64,000 bases of DNA from Lachnospiraceae bacterium. GTDB lineage: Bacteria; Bacillota; Clostridia; Lachnospirales; Lachnospiraceae. Made by a program: the position numbers and the translations under genes. The DNA is taken from assembly GCA_024690825.1 (NCBI GenBank), contig JAILOK010000112.1:30583-94582 (forward strand), given 5' to 3'. Below are positions 18,671 through 27,293 of this stretch, piece by piece (position 1 is the stretch's first letter; each line of letters starts with the position of its first letter). The notes under the pieces are model-generated. The model ran no database searches and was not told the DNA's origin. It was given only the letters and a program-made list of their open reading frames with translations.

Positions 18671-20787
18671 TTGTAATCCTTTGAACAGCCTCTTAAGATC
18701 ATGGCTGATTTGGACTGTATGTAAACATGCAGATACCCGTGTCTGACCTCATAGGTAAAGGGTTCCGTCGTAAAGCTGTCCTCATAGGACAATATAAGCC
18801 TGCGAAGCCTGGCATGCAGCGGCAGTCCCGTTTCCCATATGGACATCTCAAAATCCTGAGCCTTGTCGTTATTGTTTACTATGATGATGCTTGCATATTC
18901 CCTGTTAAATCTGGCATATGAGATCAGGGAATGCTCCGCCTTAAGTTTTTTGAGCGAACCTTCACGAAGTTCAATACACTCCCTGTGTATGCGTATGAGT
19001 GCCCTGTGATAATCGATCAGCTCAAAATTTTCATTTCCCCAGGGGAAGGGACGCCTGTTATCGGGATCCGTAAATCCGGTAAGTCCGGCCTCGTCCCCAT
19101 AATATATGGTAGGACATCCGGGCCAGGTAAACTGCATCAGCACGGCCTCCCTCATCACAGCCATGTCAACTCCCTCATCGGCCGCCTTTGAGCCCAGAGT
19201 ATTCAGCCTTCCGACCTTATGGTTCGTTCTGGTTAAGAATCTTGAATGGTCATGGTTTGAAAGCTCATTCATGGCAGTGATCGCCGAAGGTTCCGTAAAC
19301 TTGAGGTTATTATTGAACATTGACGAGAAAAAGGCTTCCTCATTTCCGAGCAGATCCTCCCTGAAATCATCGCTGTGTTTCTGCATGCCGGTCAGAAACC
19401 AGGTGACAGGCTCCATAAAGGCATCGTAATTCATCACGCTGTCCCATTCATTGCCCTTAAGCCACTCGGAAGGGTCACCGTAGTGCTCGGCGATTATCAC
19501 GGCATCCTTGTTTGCCGTTTTCACCGCTTTTCTGAATTTCTGCCAGAATAAGTGATTATACTGCGGTGAATGTCCGAGATCCGCCGCAACATCAAGCCTC
19601 CAGCCGTCGCAGTTATAGGGCGGCGATACCCATTTGGCCGCGATCCGCAGTATATAATCCTCCAGATCCTTTGAGCCCTCATAATTCAGCTTCGGCAGCG
19701 TGTCATGTCCCCACCATCCGTCATAAGTTCCGTTATAGGGGAACTTCCCGCCGTGAAATTCAAAGAAATCGTGATACGGACTGTTTTCGCTTATATATGC
19801 TCCCGGCTCATAGCCTTCGGCTTCTTCGTAGATCCTTTCCCTGTCAAGCCATTTGTTGAAGGATCCGCAATGATTAAATACGCCGTCTATGATCACCCTT
19901 ATCCCAAGTTCGTGGCATCTGCCGGTCAGTTCGGCAAAAAGGGCATTACTGGCCTCAAGATTTGCTCTTGAAGTGACTCTTCTTTTGTATCTTTCAGCTT
20001 CGCGGTTATCCGTCGAACCTGCAGGGAGAAGCGCCCCTCCGTCCTCGACTATCCTTCCTATGTGGGGATCTATATGATCATAGTCCTGAATATCATATTT
20101 GTGGTTACTTGGTGAAACAAAGAGAGGGTTGAAATAGATAACATCGATACCCAGGCTCTTCAGATATGGGAGCTTGTCCATGACACCCTTTAGGTCTCCG
20201 CCGTAGAACCTCCGCACATCCATCTCATGAGGCAGATCGTCCCAGTTTTCGACATGCTCGCTGTGACCGTTTATATAATAATATTCCCTGTCAAGAACAT
20301 CGTTTGAGGGATCGCCGTTGCAGAACCTGTCCGTGTATATCTGATAGATCACCGCGCTTCTGCTCCAGGAGGGAACTGAAAATCCCGGGATTATGCAGAA
20401 CTCAAAATACTCCTGCTCATCCTTCACAACTCCCCTTCTGTCGTAAAAGGCGCTTGTTCTTCCGCTTTCAAAATAGAAATGATATCTTACCGGAGCATTA
20501 TCTATGGTTATCCTTGTTTCATAATAATCAAACAGCCCCTCGCTTTCAGCCAGATCCATCAACAGCCTGTCACCGTTGTAGATCAGAAAGACATGATCCA
20601 GATTATTTTTTTCCGCCCTGAACCTGATAGTCACATAACTGTACGGCTCGGGCTCCAAAGGTGAGACATAGTCTGCTGTCACATCGCTGAAAAGTCCTCT
20701 TGTATGTAGGGTAGGTGTCATGGTCAGCATGTAGACACGCTTCATTTCCTTTTCGGAGAGGCCCTGCACCCAGTTGTACATATCCAT
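18667..20787 (-). CDS. GH13 alpha-amylase-family hydrolase (neopullulanase/cyclomaltodextrinase type)
   Basis: A 706-residue cytoplasmic glycosidase; no signal peptide is seen. An N-terminal CBM34-like beta domain (about 1-130) is typical of neopullulanase and maltogenic amylase. The (beta/alpha)8 barrel carries the GH13 regions: DGVFNHCG, the nucleophile Asp in DGWRLDVA, the acid Glu in IIAEHYGD and the third Asp in LSNHDHSRF. It probably degrades maltodextrin, pullulan or cyclodextrin inside the cell. RBS CAGGAGACAG precedes the ATG. The gene lies 20 nt after the RluA gene. Confidence 0.92.
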   Translation of the reverse strand: MDMYNWVQGLSEKEMKRVYMLTMTPTLHTRGLFSDVTADYVSPLEPEPYSYVTIRFRAEKNNLDHVFLIYNGDRLLMDLAESEGLFDYYETRITIDNAPVRYHFYFESGRTSAFYDRRGVVKDEQEYFEFCIIPGFSVPSWSRSAVIYQIYTDRFCNGDPSNDVLDREYYYINGHSEHVENWDDLPHEMDVRRFYGGDLKGVMDKLPYLKSLGIDVIYFNPLFVSPSNHKYDIQDYDHIDPHIGRIVEDGGALLPAGSTDNREAERYKRRVTSRANLEASNALFAELTGRCHELGIRVIIDGVFNHCGSFNKWLDRERIYEEAEGYEPGAYISENSPYHDFFEFHGGKFPYNGTYDGWWGHDTLPKLNYEGSKDLEDYILRIAAKWVSPPYNCDGWRLDVAADLGHSPQYNHLFWQKFRKAVKTANKDAVIIAEHYGDPSEWLKGNEWDSVMNYDAFMEPVTWFLTGMQKHSDDFREDLLGNEEAFFSSMFNNNLKFTEPSAITAMNELSNHDHSRFLTRTNHKVGRLNTLGSKAADEGVDMAVMREAVLMQFTWPGCPTIYYGDEAGLTGFTDPDNRRPFPWGNENFELIDYHRALIRIHRECIELREGSLKKLKAEHSLISYARFNREYASIIIVNNNDKAQDFEMSIWETGLPLHARLRRLILSYEDSFTTEPFTYEVRHGYLHVYIQSKSAMILRGCSKDYN

Positions 20788-20807
20788 ATCTGTCTCCTGT
20801 TACAATT

Positions 20808-21485
20808 TTATATCTTTTCCAAAAACTGCGGTCTTATCGTATATTCCAGTCTTTTTCCGGTAACCGGATGGGTAAAGGAAAGAGCGGTTGCTGCAAGACA
20901 GAGCGGTAACGACAAAAGTTCCTTCCCGTATTTCCTGTCGCCAACTATCGGCATTTTCGCGTTTGAGAGCTGCACTCTGATCTGATGATGTCTTCCCGTA
21001 TTTAATAAAACCCTTAGCAGCCGGATATTCTTTCCGGCTTCTTTGGTAAACTCCTCTGTCACATCGTACCTTAATTCTGCCCTCTTTGCGCCCTTTGTGC
21101 CTTCGGGAACTATCCTTGAGATATTGGTCTTTTTATCGGTCAGGATATGATCCGAGAGGTCTGCGGAAGTTGGAAGATCATCCGAAAGCGGACACACCGC
21201 TGCCGTATATTCCTTTGAAAATCCACCCCTTTGAAGCTCTCCGGAAAGAACAGACGCCGCTTTCTGATTCTTTGCAAATACCATTATCCCTTCGACCGGT
21301 TCATCCAGTCTGTGGATCAGGCCGACATAGGGTTCATCCTTCACCCCGTCTCTTTCCCTGAAAAGACCTTTTAGTTCCGATATGCAGTCCCGTTTTGTCA
21401 CAGTTTTGCTCTGTACCGGAAAATACGGCTCTTTGTCTATAACGATGATCTCTTCATCTTCATAAAGGATATTCCGGTCAAACAT
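20808..21485 (-). CDS. RluA-family pseudouridine synthase without S4 domain
   Basis: The catalytic motif HRLDEPVEG (near residue 73) contains the family Asp; YTAAVCPL, a (R)HHQIRVQLS motif and PIVGDRKYG are also typical. At 225 residues it lacks an S4 RNA-binding domain, like RluA and TruC types. The target uridine in rRNA or tRNA cannot be told from the sequence. It overlaps the upstream NYN gene by 8 nt. Confidence 0.88.
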   Translation of the reverse strand: MFDRNILYEDEEIIVIDKEPYFPVQSKTVTKRDCISELKGLFRERDGVKDEPYVGLIHRLDEPVEGIMVFAKNQKAASVLSGELQRGGFSKEYTAAVCPLSDDLPTSADLSDHILTDKKTNISRIVPEGTKGAKRAELRYDVTEEFTKEAGKNIRLLRVLLNTGRHHQIRVQLSNAKMPIVGDRKYGKELLSLPLCLAATALSFTHPVTGKRLEYTIRPQFLEKI

Positions 21486-22230
21486 TTTTCAGACTTACGT
21501 GTACGGTTGAACCTTCCTTTTCAAGCTTTAAGGAATCAAACTGCTCAAGGAATTTTGACAGCTTTCCCGATCCGTAATTTCTCGTATCGAAATCCGGGTA
21601 TCTTCTAGTCAGATGCTGTCCGAGCTCTCCAATATTGATGCTGTCCTCCTCGCCCTTTGCTTCAATTATCTGTTTTATTGCCTTCTCTATTGTGGACAGG
21701 CGGGTCTTTGAGGGTTTCTTTGATGTGCCCGTCTTTGTCTTGTCACCGGTTTTGGCGCTGTCCTTCTTTCCCGCTTTGGTCTCGGTATCCGCTTCCTTGT
21801 ACAGAAGATCGAGCATCTTGAAATTATCGCAGGCCTTTCTTAATGCGTTGGGCGTCTTTGATTCTCCCATGCCCACGACCATCTTTCCTTCTTCCTTCAG
21901 GGTAGCCGCAAGCCTGGTGAAATCACTGTCACTTGATACCAGGCAGAACCCGTCAACGTTTCCCTTGTATAATATGGTCATCGCGTCAATGATCAGGGCA
22001 GAATCGGAAGAATTCTTCCCGACCGTATTATTGAACTGCTGTATGGGGATGATGGAATTATCGAGAAGCTTTTCCTTCCAGGTGGAAGAGTTCTGCCTTG
22101 TCCAGTCCCCGTATGCTCTTTTTATTGTTATATTTCCGTAGTTGCTGGCTTCGTTGAGGATCAGCTCAGTGTACTTTGAGGATATGTTCTCTATGTCTAT
22201 GAGAACGGCAAATCGTTTTTCTTCTGCCAT
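21478..22230 (-). CDS. NYN-domain ribonuclease-like protein with LOTUS/OST-HTH C-terminus
   Basis: A 250-residue protein. The N-terminal NYN (PIN-like) domain shows its acidic metal sites in AVLIDIENIS, SALIIDAMTILY and VSSDSDFTRLA. A Lys/Thr-rich linker (about 145-175) joins a C-terminal winged-helix region of LOTUS/OST-HTH type (IEKAIKQII, INIGELGQHL, YGSGKLSKFLEQ). LOTUS domains bind RNA, and NYN domains often cut it. The ATG at 22230 has GGGAG upstream; a longer start at 22344 would add 38 residues of poor composition. A stable hairpin lies 28 nt upstream in the leader. Confidence 0.86.
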   Translation of the reverse strand: MAEEKRFAVLIDIENISSKYTELILNEASNYGNITIKRAYGDWTRQNSSTWKEKLLDNSIIPIQQFNNTVGKNSSDSALIIDAMTILYKGNVDGFCLVSSDSDFTRLAATLKEEGKMVVGMGESKTPNALRKACDNFKMLDLLYKEADTETKAGKKDSAKTGDKTKTGTSKKPSKTRLSTIEKAIKQIIEAKGEEDSINIGELGQHLTRRYPDFDTRNYGSGKLSKFLEQFDSLKLEKEGSTVHVSLKNV

Positions 22231-22257
22231 GATAAACTCCCAAAATCCTATGATATT

Positions 22258-22292
22258 ACAAATCCTCTTTTCGCAAGCGAAATCGGATTTGT
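22258..22292 (-). promoter_or_regulatory. Leader hairpin upstream of the NYN-LOTUS gene
   Basis: An inverted repeat pairs ACAAATCC with GGATTTGT (8 bp) and, inside it, TTTCGC with GCGAAA, with a small internal loop. It lies in the leader 28 nt before the start codon and lacks a T-run, so it is not a normal terminator. It could be a regulatory RNA structure or a processing site. Confidence 0.5.
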
Positions 22293-22386
22293 ACCTTTTG
22301 ACCCTGATATCATCATATGTTGCGTTTATTATAATAAAAAACACAAGATATAGTATAAGACTTATGAGGTATATAAGTCAAACCGC

Positions 22387-23076
22387 CTAAACCTTAAAGC
22401 GGTAGCCGACTCCCCATATGGTCTCAATATACTGGGGATTGGAGGTATCAGCCTCTATCTTTTCGCGTATCTTTTTAATGTGCACCGTCACCGTCGCTAT
22501 ATCACCGACAGACTCCATCTCCCATATGTGTCTGAAAAGTTCTTCCTTTGAATAGACATGATTGGGATTCTGAGCCAGAAACGTCAGAAGATCAAATTCC
22601 TTTGTGGTAAAGGTCTTTTCCTCACCGTCAATCCACACTCTTCTGGCTGTCCTGTCTATCTTCAGACCACGTATCTCTATGGTTTCATTTCTGCCCGGCT
22701 TTCCGGCGGTGAGCCTTTCGTATCTTGAAAGATGCGCCTTGACCCTGGCAACAAGCTCACTGGGTGAAAAAGGTTTTGTCATATAGTCATCCGCTCCCAG
22801 GCCGAGACCCCGGATCTTGTCGATATCATCCTTTTTCGCGGACACTATTATGATGGGCGTGTTCTTTACGTTTCTGATCTTTTCACATATTTCAAAGCCC
22901 CCGACATCGGGAAGCATCAGATCAAGGACGATCAGATCGTAATCCTCCTTCAACGCCCTCTGCAGGCCGCGGCTTCCGGTGTTTTCTACTGTGACCGTAA
23001 ATGCCGAAAGCTCCAGATAATCCTTTTCAAGCTCGGCTATCGCCTCTTCATCCTCTATTATCAGTATGTTACTCAT
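22387..23076 (-). CDS. OmpR-family DNA-binding response regulator
   Basis: Receiver domain (residues 1-118) with acidic pocket EDEEA, phospho-acceptor Asp in LIVLDLMLPDVGG and conserved Lys in MTKPFSPSEL, then an OmpR/PhoB winged helix ending VWGVGYRFKV. At 229 residues it is normal. It overlaps the kinase gene by 8 nt. The regulated genes are not known; the neighbourhood gives no clear target. Confidence 0.93.
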   Translation of the reverse strand: MSNILIIEDEEAIAELEKDYLELSAFTVTVENTGSRGLQRALKEDYDLIVLDLMLPDVGGFEICEKIRNVKNTPIIIVSAKKDDIDKIRGLGLGADDYMTKPFSPSELVARVKAHLSRYERLTAGKPGRNETIEIRGLKIDRTARRVWIDGEEKTFTTKEFDLLTFLAQNPNHVYSKEELFRHIWEMESVGDIATVTVHIKKIREKIEADTSNPQYIETIWGVGYRFKV

Positions 23077-24292
23077 CCGTTCTCTCCTCTATATCGTTTC
23101 CTACTATCCGAAACTGCATATGCATGACAGTGCCCAGGCCCGGCTCGCTTTCCGCGCTGATCGTGCCGCCATGATCCTCAACTATCCTCTTTACGATCGA
23201 AAGACCTATGCCGGAGCCGCCTTTTGCCGAATTTCTCGAAGCGTCGGTCCGGAAAAATCTTTCAAAGATGTAAGGGAGATCCTTTGATTCTATGCCTTTT
23301 CCATTGTCGGCAATATCAACCATCGCATAACCCCTGTCTTCGTATAGACTGATCCGAAGCCGCCCTTTTTCCTTGTCCATATATTTTATGGAGTTGCCCA
23401 CGATGTTATTTACAACTTTTTTCAGCTGCACCGGATCGGCAGATATCCGGGCTCCTTCATCTATCTTATTGTCATATTTAAGCTCTATGTTTCTTGATTC
23501 CATATCGACCGAAAGCTCCCCGACCCAGTCATCAAAATAATCGGAGATCCTGATGTTTATGAAATAATAAGGAATCCTGTTTTCATCGATACCGGAATAA
23601 AATGTCAGCTCATTTATAAGCCGGTCTAAGTCATTTGCTTTGTTGTAGATCGTTCTCACATACTTTTCAAGCTTTTCCGGCGTATCCGCAACTCCGTCCA
23701 TTATCCCCTCGGCATAGCCCTTTATCGATGTAACAGGGGTTTTTAAGTCATGGGATATATTGCTGACCATTTCCCGATTTGCCGCTTCATCTTCGACTAT
23801 CTTTGTCTGGGACTCCTTCAGGATCCTTCTCATGTCATTGAAGTTCTCGCAAAGGACTGTTATCTCCTTTCCGCCTTTTTGGGGAACATTTACCTCCACA
23901 TCAAGATTTCCCTCCTTGATACCGTTCGTTGCGTCGGTAAGCTCCTTTACGGGTTTTAAGATCGAGTTCCTGACCCATTTCTCGCTCAGAAGTCCGACAC
24001 CGGAAAGGATCAGTATTCCCGATACGACCATCCTTATGATGATGATGCGAAACATGGGCTTAAAAACGGACAGGTCCTGTATTACCGGAGAAAGCGTTCC
24101 GTCATCCTGCAGCGCGGGTATTATGACCTTTGCCACATCTAAAATTGATTCATTCTGGCCCACGATGCCGTATTCGCTTTCGATCGTATTTATCTCAACC
24201 CATATGACGGTATAAAACATTCCCGACATCACAAAGGCGGCGATCACGATTATCCCTATGAAGGCTATCTTCAGTCTGTTTTCTATCTTCAT
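23069..24292 (-). CDS. Membrane sensor histidine kinase
   Basis: A 407-residue kinase: membrane helix near 8-31, a short extracellular loop of about 55 residues, a second helix near 88-108, HAMP, HisKA with the phospho-His in NISHDLKTPVTSIKGY, and a HATPase domain with N (VVNNIVGNSIKY), G1 (DIADNGKGIESKDL) and G2 (GGSGIGLSIV) boxes. The ATG at 24292 has no clear Shine-Dalgarno; a TTG at 24349 is an alternative adding 19 residues. It pairs with the downstream OmpR-type regulator. Confidence 0.9.
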   Translation of the reverse strand: MKIENRLKIAFIGIIVIAAFVMSGMFYTVIWVEINTIESEYGIVGQNESILDVAKVIIPALQDDGTLSPVIQDLSVFKPMFRIIIIRMVVSGILILSGVGLLSEKWVRNSILKPVKELTDATNGIKEGNLDVEVNVPQKGGKEITVLCENFNDMRRILKESQTKIVEDEAANREMVSNISHDLKTPVTSIKGYAEGIMDGVADTPEKLEKYVRTIYNKANDLDRLINELTFYSGIDENRIPYYFINIRISDYFDDWVGELSVDMESRNIELKYDNKIDEGARISADPVQLKKVVNNIVGNSIKYMDKEKGRLRISLYEDRGYAMVDIADNGKGIESKDLPYIFERFFRTDASRNSAKGGSGIGLSIVKRIVEDHGGTISAESEPGLGTVMHMQFRIVGNDIEERTDE

Positions 24293-24321
24293 GGATATCA
24301 GTATATCACAAAAAAAACCTG

Positions 24322-24350
24322 TTGACTTGCCGGTTCTTTTATCGGACAAT
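24322..24350 (+). promoter_or_regulatory. Promoter of the rubrerythrin gene
   Basis: TTGACT (24322-24327), a 17-nt spacer and GACAAT (24345-24350) form a sigma-A-like promoter with a strong -35 and weaker -10. The predicted leader is about 65 nt. A peroxide-responsive operator could not be identified with confidence. Confidence 0.6.
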
Positions 24351-24423
24351 CATTAATAAGGTGATATGAGGCGCCGGTTAAACATCGGCCATTGCCAAAC
24401 AAAGAGAAAGGAAGGTATTTTTT

Positions 24424-24960
24424 ATGAAGTATGTATGTCAGGTTTGCGGATATGTTCATGAAGGCGATGAGCCGCCGGAGAAGTGCCCGCAGTGTAATGC
24501 TCCAAAAGAGAAATTTGTTGCGCAGTCAGGTGACATGGAATGGGCTGCCGAGCATGTGGTAGGTGTTGCGAAAGGCGCACCCGAGGATATAATCGCGGAT
24601 CTTCGTAATAATTTCAACGGCGAATGCTCTGAAGTGGGTATGTATCTGGCCATGAGCCGCCAGGCTTTCAGGGAAGGATACCCGGAGATCGGAGACTATT
24701 ATCACAGAGCTGCTTTGGAGGAGGCTGAGCATGCTGCTAAATTTGCCGAACTTCTCGGCGAAGTTCTCACAGACTCCACAAAGAAGAACCTCCAGATGAG
24801 AGTTGATGCAGAAAACGGCGCAACAGCCGGAAAGACGGATCTGGCAAAGCGCGCAAAGGCGCTTAATCTTGATGCGATCCATGACACGGTTCATGAGATG
24901 GCGCGTGATGAGGCAAGGCACGGCAAAGCATTCAAAGGACTGCTGGAGAGATATTTTTAA
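24424..24960 (+). CDS. Reverse rubrerythrin (N-terminal rubredoxin, C-terminal diiron domain)
   Basis: Non-haem iron peroxidase used by anaerobes against H2O2 and O2. Residues 1-35 are rubredoxin-like with CQVCG and CPQCN binding one iron; the remaining 140 residues are a ferritin-like four-helix bundle with carboxylate/His ligands in [21 protein letters not shown] and [12 protein letters not shown]. The domain order is the reverse of classical rubrerythrin, as in the clostridial revRbr proteins. RBS GAAAGGAAGG precedes the ATG. Own promoter and terminator make it monocistronic. Confidence 0.93.
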   Translation: MKYVCQVCGYVHEGDEPPEKCPQCNAPKEKFVAQSGDMEWAAEHVVGVAKGAPEDIIADLRNNFNGECSEVGMYLAMSRQAFREGYPEIGDYYHRAALEEAEHAAKFAELLGEVLTDSTKKNLQMRVDAENGATAGKTDLAKRAKALNLDAIHDTVHEMARDEARHGKAFKGLLERYF

Positions 24961-24975
24961 GATCCGAAATCAACC

Positions 24976-25006
24976 GGTCCCGGCACATATGTGCCGGGAC
25001 CTTTTT
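24976..25006 (+). terminator. Rho-independent terminator of rubrerythrin gene
   Basis: A perfect 13-bp palindrome (GGTCCCGGCACAT and its complement) at 24976-25001 is followed by five T. It lies 16 nt after the rubrerythrin stop. Confidence 0.93.
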
Positions 25007-25053
25007 ATGCTTTTTATCCGGGACAGGATCCGCTTGTCTTTACAGAGGATTAT

Positions 25054-25932
25054 CTATTCAGGAATATAATCATAAAATGCCTCGTCCAAAGTGTCCTTTT
25101 TTTCTGCCCGCTTCGGTGCGGTACCGAATTTTTTCCGATATGCTTCGTTGAATACGGGTATGCTTTTGTATCCGCACTCATAACAGACTTCTGCGGGCGC
25201 CATTCCCTGTACTATCATCTCATGTGCAAGTGAAAGTCTGCGGTTTATGATGTATTCATCCATCGTGCAGCCGAAGGTTTCCTTAAATGCTTTGATCATG
25301 TCGTCCGGATCCATCTCAAACCGTGAAGCTGTATCCTTAAGGTTAAGGTCGTCTTTAAGGTTTTCGTTTATTAAGCGCAGGACTTTTAAGATCCGGTCGT
25401 CTTCAGCTGAAGAAAGAGGTACCTCAAAAGATGAATCCTTTCTGCATCTTGCCGCTTCTATGAGAAACCGGAGCACTCCGATCTCGGACGCAAGTTCTGC
25501 CCCATACAATGTGGAATTCTTTTCCGTTTCGATCCTTTCAAACATTTTTATGAAATGTTCGGCATCCTTTTTTTCTGGACGGATCACATTTGCGGCTGCG
25601 GATGAAAACAGTTCGCAGATATGGCATTCAGGCGTATCGAACCTCTCAAGCAGGCCGGAAGAAATATAGACGGTATAACGGTCGTAGAGTTCTCCTGCCT
25701 CAAAGACGGGTCTGTGAGGCACATTTATGCCGACAAGGATGATATCTCCGGACTGTATGTCATATGTCCTGCCGTCTATCATATAGCTTCCCCTGCCGTA
25801 TTTTACAAAGGTCACCTTGTAGAAGGTATGAAAATGCGCAGGTGCATCCGTTCCCAGGATATCCGTATTATGGAAAAGCCTGAAGGTTTCGTGCAGATAA
25901 CCCTTTTCTTTTATATCATCGTTACCGGTCAT
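25054..25932 (-). CDS. AraC-family transcriptional regulator with cupin sensor domain
   Basis: A 292-residue protein. The N-terminal cupin-like domain (about 1-150) includes HFHTFYKVTFVKYGRGSYMI and GDIILVGINVPHRP, typical of AraC sensor barrels. The C-terminal two-helix-turn-helix region spans about 185-280 (LRLINENLKDDLNL, GCTMDEYIINRRLSLAHEMI, CGYKSIPVFNEAYRKKFG). It starts 30 nt after ahcY and has GAGGGCAGG upstream, so it is probably co-transcribed with ahcY. The effector and regulon are unknown. Confidence 0.9.
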   Translation of the reverse strand: MTGNDDIKEKGYLHETFRLFHNTDILGTDAPAHFHTFYKVTFVKYGRGSYMIDGRTYDIQSGDIILVGINVPHRPVFEAGELYDRYTVYISSGLLERFDTPECHICELFSSAAANVIRPEKKDAEHFIKMFERIETEKNSTLYGAELASEIGVLRFLIEAARCRKDSSFEVPLSSAEDDRILKVLRLINENLKDDLNLKDTASRFEMDPDDMIKAFKETFGCTMDEYIINRRLSLAHEMIVQGMAPAEVCYECGYKSIPVFNEAYRKKFGTAPKRAEKKDTLDEAFYDYIPE

Positions 25933-25962
25933 GGCCTGCCCTCAAAAATACTTTGACATTTT

Positions 25963-27210
25963 TCAAAGCGACGAACTGTTGAGATACTTTTCCTGCTCGG
26001 GTGTAAGCTTATCTATGCTCTTTCCGAGGAATTTAAGCTTCATCTCGGCAACCGACCTGTCTACCTCTTCGGGCACGTCAATAAGCTTTTCTTTAAGCTC
26101 AGAGCCGTGTTCCACCAGATATTTGGCTGAAAGAGCCTGGATCGCAAAGGACATGTCCATGATCTCGGCCGGATGTCCGTCTCCGCAGGCAAGGTTTACA
26201 AGGCGTCCTTCTCCGAGCACATAAACCCATCTTCCGTCGGAAAGCTTATAACCCATTATATTGTTTCTCATTTCTTTCTTTTCAACCGCGATCTCTCTTA
26301 ATCGTTTCATATCTATCTCGCAGTCAAAATGGCCGGCATTGCAGAGGATCGCTCCATCCTTTATTACGGAGAAGTCCTCTTCGTCTATGACCTTTTCGCA
26401 GCCGGTCACGGTAACAAAGAAATCCCCGAGTTTTGCGGCTTCCTTCATTGGCATTACATCAAAACCGTCCATGATCGCTTCTATGGATTTCACGGGATCT
26501 ATCTCGGTGACTATGACCTTCGCGCCGAGACCCTTGGCCCTCATTGCCACTCCCTTTCCGCACCAGCCGTAACCGGCGACAACCACTATCTTTCCGGCAA
26601 CGATCAGGTTTGTGGTTCTGTTGATACCGTCCCAGACAGACTGGCCGGTACCGTATCTGTTGTCAAAGAAATGCTTCATCTGGGCATTATTTACGCGCAC
26701 CATGGGAAACTCAAGCTTGCCTTCCCTGTTCAATGCTTCAAGTCTGATGATGCCGGTAGTCGTTTCCTCGCATCCGCCCAAAACTCCCGGTATCAGATCC
26801 CGATACTGCGTATGCATCATATGAACAAGGTCTCCACCGTCATCAATGATGATATTCGGACCGGGTGCAAGAACTGCCTTTATATGTCTTTCATATTCCT
26901 CATCCGTGCAGTCATACCAGGCATGAACCTCAAGTCCTGCCTTTACAAGGGCTGCCGCCACATCATCCTGGGTGGAAAGAGGATTGGAACCGGTAACATA
27001 CATCTCGGCTCCGCCCGCATTCAAAACCAGGCACAAAAATGCTGTCTTTGCCTCAAGGTGAACTGACAGCGCGATCTTTTTCCCCTTAAAAGGCTTTGTC
27101 TTTTCAAACTCGTCGTACAGTGTACGAAGGAGATCGCAGTGTCTCCTGACCCATTCTATCTTTTCCTCTCCCGAGGGGGCCAGTTCTATGTTTCTGATGT
27201 CGCTTGACAT
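25963..27210 (-). CDS. ahcY: Adenosylhomocysteinase-family hydrolase (SAHH or S-inosylhomocysteine hydrolase)
   Basis: A 415-residue NAD-dependent hydrolase. The NAD site VVAGYGWCGKGVAMRAKGLGA and other signatures (NPLSTQDDVAAAL, NRYGTGQSVWDGINR, GYKLSDGRWVYVLGEGRLVNLACGDGHP) are clear. The base-recognition segment reads HLEAKTA where classical SAH hydrolases have HMT(V/I)(E/Q)TA. This variant is known from archaeal and Thermotoga enzymes, and in Methanocaldococcus the enzyme prefers S-inosylhomocysteine, so the substrate may be the deaminated form made by MtaD (28139-29398). The ATG at 27210 has AGGAGGATAAT upstream; the longer start at 27285 overlaps a terminator hairpin. Confidence 0.92.
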   Translation of the reverse strand: MSSDIRNIELAPSGEEKIEWVRRHCDLLRTLYDEFEKTKPFKGKKIALSVHLEAKTAFLCLVLNAGGAEMYVTGSNPLSTQDDVAAALVKAGLEVHAWYDCTDEEYERHIKAVLAPGPNIIIDDGGDLVHMMHTQYRDLIPGVLGGCEETTTGIIRLEALNREGKLEFPMVRVNNAQMKHFFDNRYGTGQSVWDGINRTTNLIVAGKIVVVAGYGWCGKGVAMRAKGLGAKVIVTEIDPVKSIEAIMDGFDVMPMKEAAKLGDFFVTVTGCEKVIDEEDFSVIKDGAILCNAGHFDCEIDMKRLREIAVEKKEMRNNIMGYKLSDGRWVYVLGEGRLVNLACGDGHPAEIMDMSFAIQALSAKYLVEHGSELKEKLIDVPEEVDRSVAEMKLKFLGKSIDKLTPEQEKYLNSSSL

Positions 27211-27236
27211 ATTATTATCCTCCTGAAAAAACTCCG

Positions 27237-27270
27237 AAAAAAAACTAAAGGGCAGGTTTCCCTGCCCTTT
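27237..27270 (-). terminator. Terminator or attenuator between repeat-protein gene and ahcY
   Basis: On the minus strand AAAGGGCAGG, a GAAA loop and CCTGCCCTTT are followed by AG and eight T. It begins 23 nt after the repeat-protein stop, and the T-run ends only 26 nt before the ahcY ATG, leaving no room for a separate ahcY promoter. Confidence 0.9.
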
Positions 27271-27293
27271 AACTTTCGATCCCAATTTACCGA

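Noticed and set aside
24976..25001. Perfect palindrome as a regulator binding site
   Set aside because: It lies after the rubrerythrin stop and is followed by five T, so an intrinsic terminator is the simpler reading.
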